Positions 11,886 through 21,619 of a stretch of 64,000 nucleotides of DNA are shown in pieces. Origin of the DNA: Kryptolebias marmoratus (taxonomy: Eukaryota > Chordata > Actinopteri > Cyprinodontiformes > Rivulidae). The translations under genes were made by a program, and so were the position numbers. The stretch covers positions 5,777,615 to 5,841,614 of the forward strand of contig NC_051434.1 in the NCBI RefSeq assembly GCF_001649575.2. The letters are read 5' to 3'. Numbering within the stretch: position 1 is the stretch's first letter; each line of letters begins with the position of its first letter. A model generated the notes under the pieces. It had not been told where the DNA came from and did not search any database. It worked only from the letters and a program-made list of their open reading frames with translations.

Positions 11886-12529
11886 ATGAGGTTTTTCATT
11901 TTGTGTCGGCGCGTTTGACGGTATGTGCGGAGGTGATAAATAAGGAGAGAAATGCAGGGATTTGTCAGGTTACAGTCGGACCGCTGAGCTGCTCCTGCTC
12001 CCCGACGAGTGTCCCCCGGTGTTTCTGCTCCTCCTCACAGGTGGACCATGGAGAGATAAAAGAGGAGGAAAAAGGGGGGGACTAAATTCAACCCGAGGCT
12101 TTGAGGTAGGAGCGCGGTGGGGTTCACTCCGCCTGCCCGGTGTTAGACATCCGAACCGGGCTGTACCTTTACGTCTGGGAGAGCCTCGGGGACCCCAGCC
12201 GCTGTTTGCCCGAGAAGAAGTGACTCCCCGGGCTCGCTGTGAGGGAGTTTTCTGTCCGAGCCGGCTGAATGAGCTGAAAGGCAGGGTGGAAGGCGGTGAT
12301 TGTGTCCGAGGGGTCCGGGCAGAGCTGGTCCGAGTCGGAGCGCCGGAGCCCCGCTGGCTGTAGTTCGATATGCTGAAACTCTACAGAAGAGGGAGAAAGG
12401 GACAAGGCGTCTAAAAATCGCCCACATGCGCTGGATCAATTGCTGGATTTCGGAACAGAATACGCAGAAGGAGAGCTGGGGATCCTTGGAAGCTGCCGGA
12501 GGATGGAGCGGTGTAGCCGGGGCTGGTGA
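11886..12529 (+). promoter_or_regulatory. Set of short upstream ORFs in the ext1 leader
   Basis: ATG-started, terminated uORFs: 11886-11918 (10 codons), 11923-11943 (6), 11952-11987 (11), 12048-12059 (3), 12269-12277 (2), 12370-12414 (14) and 12503-12529 (8), besides the overlapping one at 12426. If the leader is unspliced, scanning ribosomes meet eight ATGs before the ext1 start, predicting low, regulated translation. Their real presence depends on the start site and on any 5' UTR splicing. Confidence 0.5.
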
Positions 12530-12761
12530 GAGCCGAACTTGGGGCCACTTGACCTCCTCTCTTCTTATTCCTGAACAACTCGCCTCTGTTTCCAGGACAC
12601 ATGCAGGCCAAAAAACGCTACCTGATCCTGCTCTCCGCCGGTGCGTGTCTGGTGCTGCTCTTCTACCTCGGAGGGGTCCAACTTCCAGCGGCCAGGAGGA
12701 GCCGGCACGAGCGCAGCCGGAATGGGTACCGCTCCGATCAGCCGTGGCCCCACTACTCTGA
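12426..12761 (+). promoter_or_regulatory. Overlapping uORF across the ext1 start codon
   Basis: An ATG at 12426 opens a 111-codon frame that ends at 12761, 160 nt inside the ext1 coding sequence and out of frame with it. No known domain is recognisable. An overlapping uORF normally suppresses the main start because terminating ribosomes are already past it. A candidate 70-nt intron (12526-12595) would put this frame in phase with ext1. Confidence 0.5.
12526..12595 (+). other. Candidate minimal 5' UTR intron
   Basis: The donor-like G|GTGAGA at 12526 and a pyrimidine-rich tract at about 12552-12595 ending TTTCCAG, with a possible branch site near CTGAAC (12571), outline a 70-nt intron, within the size range of short teleost introns. 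An alternative donor GAG|GTAGGA at 12106 could use the same acceptor (490-nt intron). Neither is proven; human EXT1 is annotated with a contiguous leader. Confidence 0.3.
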
Positions 12762-13544
12762 CCCGTTACAGGCGTTCGTGCCCTGGGATCAGACCGACAC
12801 CGAGGAGTACAACCTGCACATATCTCCTCGGCAGAAGAGGGACGTCAACAGGAGTGTTTACAAAGGTAAACGGTGCCGCATGGACTCGTGTTTTGACTTC
12901 TCTCTGTGTCAAAAGAACGGATTCAAAGTTTATGCTTACCCCCAGCAGAAGGGGGACAAGATCTCAGAGAGTTATCAGAACATTTTATCCATCATTGAGG
13001 GCTCCAGGTTCTACACCTCAGACCCCGGACAGGCGTGTCTGTTTGTCCTGAGTTTGGACACTCTGGACCGGGACCAGCTGTCCCCTCAGTACGTCCACAA
13101 CCTAAAGACTAAAGTCCAGAGCCTGCCTCTGTGGAACGACGGCAGGAACCACCTCATATTTAACTTGTACTCGGGGACTTGGCCCGACTACACGGAAGAC
13201 CTGGGCTTTGATATCGGCCAGGCCATGTTGGCCAAGGCCAGCATCAGTACCGAGAACTTCAGGCCCAGCTTCGACGTGTCCATCCCCCTGTTCTCCAAGG
13301 AGCACCCGAGGACCGGTGGGGAGAGGGGGTTCCTCAAATACAACTCCATCCCGCCTTTCAGAAAGTACATGCTGGTGTTCAAGGGGAAACGCTACCTGAC
13401 AGGCATCGGCTCGGACGCACGGAATGCCTTATACCACGTCCACAACGGGGAGGACGTGGTGCTGCTCACCACCTGCAAGCACGGCAAGGACTGGCAGAAG
13501 CACAAGGATGCACGGTGTGACAAGGACAACGCAGAGTACGACAA
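12601..13544 (+). CDS. ext1: Exostosin-1, first coding exon (partial gene)
   Basis: Encodes the N-terminal 314 residues plus two bases of codon 315 of Ext1. With Ext2, this Golgi glycosyltransferase elongates heparan sulfate by adding alternating GlcA and GlcNAc. I recognise it from strong identity to vertebrate EXT1. What is visible: a short basic cytosolic tail (MQAKKR), one hydrophobic signal-anchor at about residues 7-26 (type II topology), a variable basic stem at about 30-70, an N-glycosylation sequon NRS at 83, cysteines 92, 97 and 103, then the start of the GT47 exostosin domain from about residue 105 ([11 protein letters not shown]), including [31 protein letters not shown] and [14 protein letters not shown]. 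The exon stops after AA of a Lys codon at GTAAGT; human EXT1 exon 1 also ends at the second base of a Lys codon (c.962), with six more residues. The remaining exons lie beyond the window. Teleosts carry several ext1 paralogues (zebrafish ext1a/b/c) and I cannot say which this is. Base composition is far more GC-rich than its surroundings. The start context (C at -3, C at +4) is weak, but the N-terminus is the conserved one. Confidence 0.96.
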
Positions 13545-13550
13545 GTAAGT
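13545..13550 (+). other. ext1: Splice donor of ext1 intron 1
   Basis: Consensus GTAAGT directly after exonic CAA. Splitting a Lys codon AA|G here gives the same phase-2 junction as human EXT1 exon 1. Reading through instead hits an in-frame TAA within one codon, as expected of intron. Confidence 0.93.
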
Positions 13551-13695
13551 AGGAGTTAAATGTGCTTTCTGAACCTTTTTACGCACAGAGTCTGTGCGCA
13601 AAAATCTCTCATTGGCATCCAGAAGAGTCCTTCAGGCGCTCAGAGTTCACAGCTGTCACTCCAGCACACATTTATTCCTCAGTTTGTCTTCAAAT

Positions 13696-14380
13696 TACAG
13701 CCCCTAGTCAGAAAAAGCTGGGACATTGTGTAAAATCTAAGTAAAATACCCATGTAACATTATAAATGCATCAAATTAACTCAAGGTAATTTTTTATTTT
13801 ATGGCTCAAAAGTTGGGACAGGGCCATGTTTAGCTCTATGAAGCATCGCCTCTAATTTTAAGAGTCTGTAAACATCTACGACCTGAGGAGAGCAGCTGCT
13901 GTTGAGGTTTTAGAGGGAATGTCCCATTCTCTGATGGAGGATGTTGTTCTAAAACCTGTGTAACGTTTCTGCATTGATGGAGCCTTTCCAGATGTATAAG
14001 CTGCCCATGCCAGAGCCACTAATGTACCCCCATACCATCAGAGAGGCAGGCTTTGCGCGTTCTTCTTTGCCTGATAGAGCTTTAAGCAGCATTTGTGGAC
14101 GGCACGGTGAACTGAGCCCAGGCAGCGATGCCCAGAACAGAATCAGATGTGTATTCAATGCAGTGGCCCCTGGGGGCCCCAAGATCACGGGCCTCCAGTA
14201 TTGACTTTCAGTCGTGACCTTTGACCTCAGAGATTTCTCCAGATTCTTGAGCTCTTATGATGATATTATGAAGAGTAGAGGAACATTTTTCTGAGATTGT
14301 TGCACTATTTTTAGATGGAGTTTTTCACAGACTGGTGAACCTCTGCTCATCTTTACTCCTGAGAGATGCGGCTCTTTAAG

Positions 14381-14431
<51 letters not shown>

Positions 14432-14717
14432 TCAGTCCTTTTACAGACTTGTATTTTCTTTTAACCTAATTTGTTTCAAAATGCTTCTTCAGCTGTTTCT
14501 TATTCGTACCATTTCCTTTAACAGCCTTTTGTTGTCTCTGTCCCAGCTTTCTTTGAGATGTGTTGCTGCCATAAAAAAATTGTCAGCAACACAATAAAAA
14601 TTATAATTTTTAAAGATCATTTTATATGTTTACTATTTTCCATTGTGGAAATAAATGTGGGTCTGTTTTTATTTACATTTTACACAAAGCTCCAACCTTT
14701 TTGGAACTGGGGTTGTA
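13696..14717 (-). mobile_element. Internally deleted Tc1/mariner-type transposon with both ends
   Basis: Bounded by TA|CAGCCCC at 13696 and GGGGTTG|TA at 14717, consistent with TA target duplication. The termini are inverted repeats: the left has CTGGGACATTGTGTAAAATC and the right, reverse-complemented, has TTGGAGCTTTGTGTAAAATG. On the minus strand at about 14070-13960 a fragment translates as ASLMVWGYISGSGMGSLYIW, the catalytic-core region of Tc1 transposases. At 1022 bp with stops and deletions it cannot encode a working enzyme. It sits 150 bp inside ext1 intron 1. Confidence 0.85.
14387..14428. repeat. (TA)n microsatellite inside the Tc1-type element
   Basis: About 21 TA units; probably expanded after insertion. 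Confidence 0.9.
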
Positions 14718-14719
14718 AA

Positions 14720-17700
14720 ACTTAAACTTAGACTTGCGAAGCGAACTTGGATGGAAAAACAAATTCTGATTCTAAAGCTTCCAATAGGTCATGGCCAATA
14801 ATCCGTTTTAAGTTCCCCTCCACCCCCGTGCCTCTTGCTCTCTCTCCCCAGCTGGCCTGTGAGCTCCCCTGGACATCCCCTTCCCTCCCCCTCCTCCTCC
14901 TCCCATGGAGGAATTCACCCTTCCTCACACAGCTCCTCTCACTGGGAGCACCGCAGCCTTTCACGCGGATATGCACGGACACGTTTGATTTGCACCTTGT
15001 ATTTAGTGCGAATTAAGTGAAAGTCAACTGTGGGAGTTTTCGCTTCCAAACGATTATCTACCCAAAGGTGCATGCTGTGTAGTTTATGTAGACTGCAGCG
15101 TGGAACACCTCTGATTGAATTATAACATGATTTACTGCAAATAAATCAGTCATAAGGGGTTAATTACTACTTTAATTTGCAGGTGTTAGTGGCATCATTT
15201 GTATTTAACCCCCAGGGACAGTCAATTACTTCTAATTTTAGAAGTCTTGGTTTTGTCAAGGTGGTAATTAATGCGTCCCCCTCCTGGGATCAACAGCTTT
15301 AAATGCCTGGTATGTTTTAATATAGAGGGCGGTGTTGTCTCGGGTTCTTGTTGTTGGATTTACGATGTGAATCCGGCTGTCAGGTTCAGTTTTCTCTGAG
15401 TGACATTGGTTTGATCAGCTTTCATCAGCCTGCGTGGATCCTGGGCCTGGGTAAACTCGAGGCATGTGATAACACTTGTCGTTCTTACTGGGTGTGTTTA
15501 CGTGTAACTCGCGTTAGGGTGAAAGGGAAAGGGCAACTCGCAGAAAGTGAAAGTCGGAGGGACAGAAAGAATGGCGCTTCAGGGAAAGAGAAGGACTTTT
15601 TAACCCAATATATGTTACGTTGACACGAGAAGCAACTTTCTTTGAACCTAAAATGAACCCAAGAATCCCCGGTGCGTCACAGACTGACTGCTAAAGTGGG
15701 AAAGAGTTTGAACAAAACTTCACAAGCACACACTTGTCTATCCATTCGTTACCCTTTTCTCCCACTCCTCCTAAACATTCCCTCTCAGCTGCTCCAGCCC
15801 TCCGGATGCCTCGGGCTCCATGTCACCTGGAGAGATATGTCATCCATTATCTGACATTCCAGTCGTCTCTGGGCAGCCCACCTCTGCTCCACTCGTGGCT
15901 CTGCCTCCCAGCGGATCATCGGGCCTTGGTTCCTTTTTTTTTCTTCTTCTTCCTGAAGTTAGCTTCGTCTTTGGACCATCTCGGATCAGATCATTGATCC
16001 AGTAGATGTGAAATTGGAGTCTTTGCTGCCCACTCATTCCAACATAGTGTGTTTTACAGTTTATTTATTTTGATCAATATCACTTCCTGTTAGTCATTTC
16101 ATTTCCAGCATCGGTGCCATATTTAATTTCAGTCTACATCATAAAAAAATAAAAAATTCTAAAAATCTATTTTCATTTTCTACGCAACATGGATACTGTT
16201 AAGCATAAAGGTTCCAATTACTGCACTGTAGTCCTCAGCGGTTTGGTTTTAGCAGCATTCTCAGTTGTAGAATAGATTTTGTTCGTTTAAACCTGTGCTC
16301 AAGAAGCCCAATCTAAGTTTGACCGATAAGTTGAAAGCGTTTGCTCCTGTTGAGATTTTGTAACCTGCTTTAAAATGAATCTAAACGACGCCTTCCCTTT
16401 TTAATCAGATTTAAAGCCCTTTAACTGCCGACCCACGCTCTGCAGAAAGCCTGACACAGAGAGCTCTCTCAGGTAAATGGATCAATGCGCAGCCAGCAGC
16501 CGGGTGGTGTTTGCTGGTGCTTCAGTTCCAGGAGCTCAGCGGCGATGGGGGGGGGCTGACAATGCCTTACAGGGACGCTGTGCTGCAGACTCAGGAATGC
16601 ACATATGTGTCAGAGCAGCTGTTAGCGGTTCAATATGGTGCTCTGCCAAGGCTGCAGAGTACATACCTACGCGCTCATTTTATGTGTAACTCGATTCACG
16701 CTTTGAACGCAGGGAGGAATAGACACAATAAAGCCTACAGTCGATGCACATCCACCTGCCAGCGTTTAGCACACGCATTCATAAGCAGTGTCATTACATA
16801 CAGCTGATGTTTGCCTCCAGTTCTAAAGGAATGCAGCTGCAGGACTGACTTGGAAGTCTGCACAGATGTACCTGAACTCTCGCCGGCACACAGACCCAAA
16901 CTCACCACGGTCCATACATTTACCCAATTGATTTTCTTTGCTGTAATAGCTTCCAATTGGAGTCACTCTGGTCCACTTCCATGGCCAAGCACCGATGAAA
17001 GGGCCTATTCACTGCGACATTATCCACTGAGTTTTCAGAGCTGCTGACAATAATCCTGGGAGAGGACAGTGGAAGGCTATTACGGGCTCTACAATTGGGA
17101 AAAAAAAAATGTATGTAAGTTGGCAAAAATCCTATGCCTTGTGCTGACTAAACCTCTTTCACTGGAGTACTTCCTACAGGGAATTAAATATTTCTTTTTG
17201 TGAATGCAAAATCATCCCCTCAAAATATCATTTTTTTTGTCTTGTAATCAATTTCAGTCGTGCATTATGTCACTTCCTGGGCTGAGCAGTGTTTGTGGCG
17301 TCACATATGTAGGTCAGCATTACATCAACTGTTTTTGAGGTCCGTGTTCTTTTGGCAGGCAGATAATCCTGCAGAAATCAAAAGTGCATTCTCAAATAAT
17401 ATCACAATTCAATCGCTCAAAGTGATTCATTCTTACAGTTGAGTGTTCCATTAAAGTCTGACAGCACATTTCCCTTTTTTCCCTTTTGCTCTTTGTGAAG
17501 CATTTCTCTGGCTAAGACCTGCGTCGTCATCCTCCCTATTTAATACTTAACCAGCTTTGTTGACTCGTATTGACTTTGTACTTTAGCTACTTCACAGGCA
17601 GTCGCCGCTCAAGGTCACCCAGGGAATTTGAAAAAAAAAAAAAAACTTGAAGAGAGAAGAAAGGCAATGAAGAGGAGTAGAGGGAAAGATTAAGAGAAAT

Positions 17701-20200
17701 GAGAATGTCAAGAGGTGGATGAAGAAAACGTGTTTTGTTTCTGTTTGAAAGCATGTAGAAAAGGAGAGCAGCTAGTACGTGTGAGATTGAGTGATAACAA
17801 TACTCGTCATATGCTGAAGTGGCCTGAAAATTGTCCTTTTAGTGTTTTTTTTCTTTTGCTATTTTGTTTCAATGACAGGCACATCCACTAAGTTCTTTTT
17901 CACAGCTGTTTAGTCAGCAGAAAATGTCCCCCATTTGATAAAATGATCTGAAAAGTGTCAGGAAGGGAGAAAGAGGAACAAGAGAGGCTTCTAACTTTCC
18001 TTTTTTTCTTAAATTTCCTCCGTCTTCTTCCTTTTTTTTTCTTCCTCACACCCTTCTCGTTCCCTTTCAACCAACGCGGAGATATTGATGTCATTTTGGA
18101 TTTAGACCTCGCCACGTTTCCATCCCTGCCGATGTGGCCGTTGACACAGAATGAGGGACGGTAGCTGATGGGAGCCAAGCGACGAGCAGCAGCGACACCT
18201 CCTCTCTTGCCTTATCTCGGCGAAACACTGTTATTATGAGTGGGAACAGCGGTTCTCACGTGAACGTCGACGCAGTGGCGGCGCCTGATAGTGGACTTCT
18301 GTTAGAGATTTGTAGTGCAGCAGAAGCAAACAGTCAAGAGGGTGTCACACTTCTCGGGTTGCCATTGTTTGTTTTTTTTCTGTAGCCAGATTAATAAATC
18401 ATGAATATTTCATTATTGCCTGCTCTCTCCGAGATAAAGCACCAAGCTTGTGATGGAGAATGTTAATGATGTGGAGGATAATTAGTTTGCAGCGTAATTG
18501 GAGCTCTTTGATATTTTGATGTGTGTATGTGTGTGAGAGGTAAATTTAAGCCTGTGACTACATAAAACCTCTGTTTGTTATTTTATCTTATCAGGCTGGC
18601 TAAGCATCTCAAATCCTCTCTACTTTCACTATCTTTTTCTTCCTCTCTGCTCATTACAGTTGTCTCAGGGAGTCACTGTGTCACTGTAATGGCTTCTGTT
18701 TGACCCTCTGTCTGCCTCCTTTAAAACTTCCTCTTGAGCTCCAGGCTTGGATGACAAACTCAAGTTAATAGATTTTAACTTTATCATCGCTGCACTTTGT
18801 GTTTAAGGTTTCATTTATACTCTAAATCAAAATCTGAATCTAGTACATCAACTCTGAAGTGTTATTAAACAGAACAAAATGGAAAATCCTCTCAATAATG
18901 TTGACATTTAAAGCACACTCAGGACACAGATAGTAAATTAAATTCCCATCTGAGCGTTCCGATGCTGTTATCCAACTTTTCCTTACATTTCTGCATGCGC
19001 TGGTCACATGTAGAAATGGGACCAGCGCTCCCCAGGGTCACGTTTCGATGCCCGTCATGCCCCGACATCTATAAAAGACGCCATAAAGGCTGTACCCCAA
19101 TCCTAAGTGCATGCATGCAACTGAACACTTCATCTTCTGCAGCTCTGCAGAGGTTAAGAGTCCTTCTGAACAAGAGGTTCTTTAAGAACCACAAAAAGAA
19201 GTTCTTTTTAAGCACAAACTGTATCATGAGATCAGAGAATTTCCCTGAACACGCTGCAGCAAACGATCCTTTCAGGGGATTGTTGCTGGACACGCTGCTT
19301 TCCAAAGCTGACCTTGTCTGACTTGCGATGGATGGGTCGATAAAGGCTTCGGTATTCCGATGATTTACATTCATTCTTTAAGGCATATACAAAGATATAC
19401 ACTTTTCTTGCTTTTCAGCAGTCTTGTTTATGCTGAATTGAAATATGGAGCAAAAGGCTCTGGGTTAGTCATACCCCCAGGGCTTACAGGTGTCCCAGTT
19501 CCTTTTGTGATGAGTGGTAGGGCTGTCTGACCCTACAAATGGAGATTTTTTTTTCCCCACACGTCTAATAAAGTGTTAGAGTATTAGACCAGAAACAAAA
19601 CTCAAAAATATATATATTCATAGTTGCGTAAATGCTCGTGCTTGTCTAGTTTGATGTTATTCTGATTTATTATACTTGGCATTAGTGTTTGTTTTTCTGT
19701 TTTGTAAAAAAACAGTCTTTCAGTAGTAATGCTACATACATTTTTTAAACTCCAGCAAACACGTCGATTGATAACTGATAATATATTGATTTCTTGAAGA
19801 AGGACCGTCCCTATATGGCCAGTTGTGATCTGTCGGCCATGTTTTTGGATATGCTGATTGATCCGACGTTCAATCAGTCCGTGCATCCTGAAGGTTCCCT
19901 TGAAGTTTGGTGAGAGGGTGTCGGTGTTGTTGTCACCTTTCTACCTGTCAGGTAGTGTTGTGCAAATTGTACAAATGCTAAATGATATGTTGAGGACCAC
20001 TAAAATCTTTCTTTTTGAGAAGCCAACATCTGTGGCCTCCTGGTAAAACGAAACCTAGTGTGTGGATTAATTTGTTGTCACAACTGTTGTCGATCAGCAG
20101 GTCTGATCCTCAAGCTGCTGCTCAAAAACATCAGAGGTTTGTGTCGCTGCTTGTTCTCGTCTCAGCAGGTTTTTCCTGTGTGCGGCTGCTCATCCACGCA
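14720..20200. other. Intronic single-copy-looking DNA, no gene
   Basis: No host exon recognised. Contains pyrimidine-rich strings (14800-14910), poly-A at 17630-17645, a pyrimidine tract at 17995-18050, and two blocks rich in homeodomain-type ATTA/TAAT cores at 15140-15270 and 18385-18515. The open frames here are low-complexity or random. Confidence 0.6.
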
Positions 20201-20265
20201 TGCGTGTGTGTGTGGCTGGTCTTCATGTGCAGGCGTGTGAGTGTGTGTGTGTGTGTGTGTGTTGG
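20200..20265. repeat. (TG)n microsatellite, interrupted
   Basis: TG runs, with the longest pure stretch at about 20240-20262. Confidence 0.9.
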
Positions 20266-20269
20266 TGAG

Positions 20270-21180
20270 TGCACAAATGATGGCTGGGGCCGTGACCCCG
20301 CTGTCTGTCCCCTTGCTGAGTGACGAAGACAAAGGCCCCGCTCACTGACCCACATTCACTGAGGGATTACCGACCCAGCCAAGCTGCCCCCCCTCCTTAC
20401 CTCCCCAGCCTCAGAGGTGGTGGAGGGGTGGGAAGCAGGAGAGAGAAGAATTGAAGTGTGGGGTGTGTGGTGGTGGTGGTGATTGGACACAAACTCAGGT
20501 CACTCACAGGATCAGACAGTGAAGCCCAAGTGCACAATCCTGCACCCCCTCCCTCCCAGAGCAGCTGCTATTAGGTGATAGAAAGATTAATCAGCTGTGA
20601 GAAAAACCCCCAAAATGAAAATCGATGATGAGTACAGCAGTGGGACAGGCCTCTGGAATCATTTCTTCCAATAAAAAAACTGCTCATTTCCACTTCGGAG
20701 GGGAGAAAAACGGCTTCTAATGGTTGCTGGGCTTGTTGTAATTGAGAGTGAGGATTAATAATAAGGCATCAAAATGTCTTCCTTTCCCAGGACTGTCAGG
20801 AAGACGGAGTTAATGAGAGAGACAGCAATAAAACTTGTAAACTTGTCTTCTTTCTGTCACTTTCGAAGCGCTCTCATCCTTAACTGGAGCTGATCTGGGG
20901 ATGTAAAAGCAGTTTTTGGGGAAACGTTCTGACAGCATGGAACAGAAAGAGAACAAGAGCGACGGGAAGAACCTCACTGGGTTTGTGTGAATTCAATTAA
21001 ATGAGACAGGTTTGGGACTGGCTGGGGGAGACAGCGATGATCAGGAAAGACTGATTGGCTCTCATTAAATTCTCTGCTGACGAGGGGTGAGAAGAGGATA
21101 TGACTTCTGCCTGCAAGTTGGAGAGAACAACTCTGAGTTTGGGTCTTAGCTTTTCACTTTATGGTAAAGAGTTTTCTGAG
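20270..21180. other. Intronic DNA, no gene; possible regulatory block
   Basis: 20570-20800 is non-repetitive with several AATTA/TAAT and AATCAG-type cores; nothing protein-like. Confidence 0.5.
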
Positions 21181-21186
21181 ATTTGG

Positions 21187-21545
21187 CCTTCGGTGTTTGA
21201 TCACCCCTAATACATACTCTGAGTGCTACACATCATGCATTATTTCTGCTTAAAACTTTGGCATTTGTTTGTCAAAATATCTCACAAACCAATGGACACA
21301 TTTTATTGAAACACTCAAAGTAATCACTGGATGTACAAATATTCATTAACTTTTGTAGCCACTGTGTTTCAAGATGGCCACAGCAGCTAGTTAACATTAG
21401 CAAACACAAAAATGACTCCAACTCTTGTCAGTTTTACAGCTTTTGAGCTAAAACTTTGTGTGACAGTAGCTAAGAATCATCCTCAACACACACAGATCAC
21501 ACAAGATCTTGCAATATCAATCAATGCTTGACCTTTATTTAATAA
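21187..21545 (-). repeat. Repeat A, copy 5
   Basis: Contains AAAATATCTCACAAACCAAT, the core TTTCAAGATGGCCACAGCAG near 21368, and AGCAAACACAAAAATGACTC, matching copy 4 in the same orientation. Confidence 0.7.
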
Positions 21546-21569
21546 TTTGTACCTTTTCTCAGCTGTCTA

Positions 21570-21612
21570 CATAATAAAATGCCCCTCGAGGATAATAAAG
21601 TTTACCTTACCT
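21570..21612 (+). repeat. Possible LINE/SINE 3' tail
   Basis: ATGCCCCTCGAGGATAATAA followed by AGTTTACCTTACCTT resembles the 3' ends of fish non-LTR elements (CCCCTCGGGG..AATAAAGT then a short tandem tail). No upstream coding part is recognisable. Confidence 0.35.
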
Positions 21613-21619
21613 TCCTCGT

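Larger units (their letters stand above)
11800..12600 (+). other. ext1: Probable ext1 5' UTR (start site not mapped)
   Basis: A GC-rich, CpG-rich leader continuous with exon 1. Human EXT1 also has a long leader in the same exon. Frames open in this stretch mostly begin at non-ATG codons and show no protein-like character. It contains several true ATG uORFs and candidate splice signals, listed separately. Confidence 0.6.

Noticed and set aside
11962..12363. 133-codon open frame in the ext1 leader
   Set aside because: Starts at a TTG codon, not ATG, and is open because the region is GC-rich; no protein signature.
13949..14204. Open frames on both strands at 14 kb considered as a gene
   Set aside because: They are remnants of a Tc1-type transposase inside a deleted element, not a host gene.
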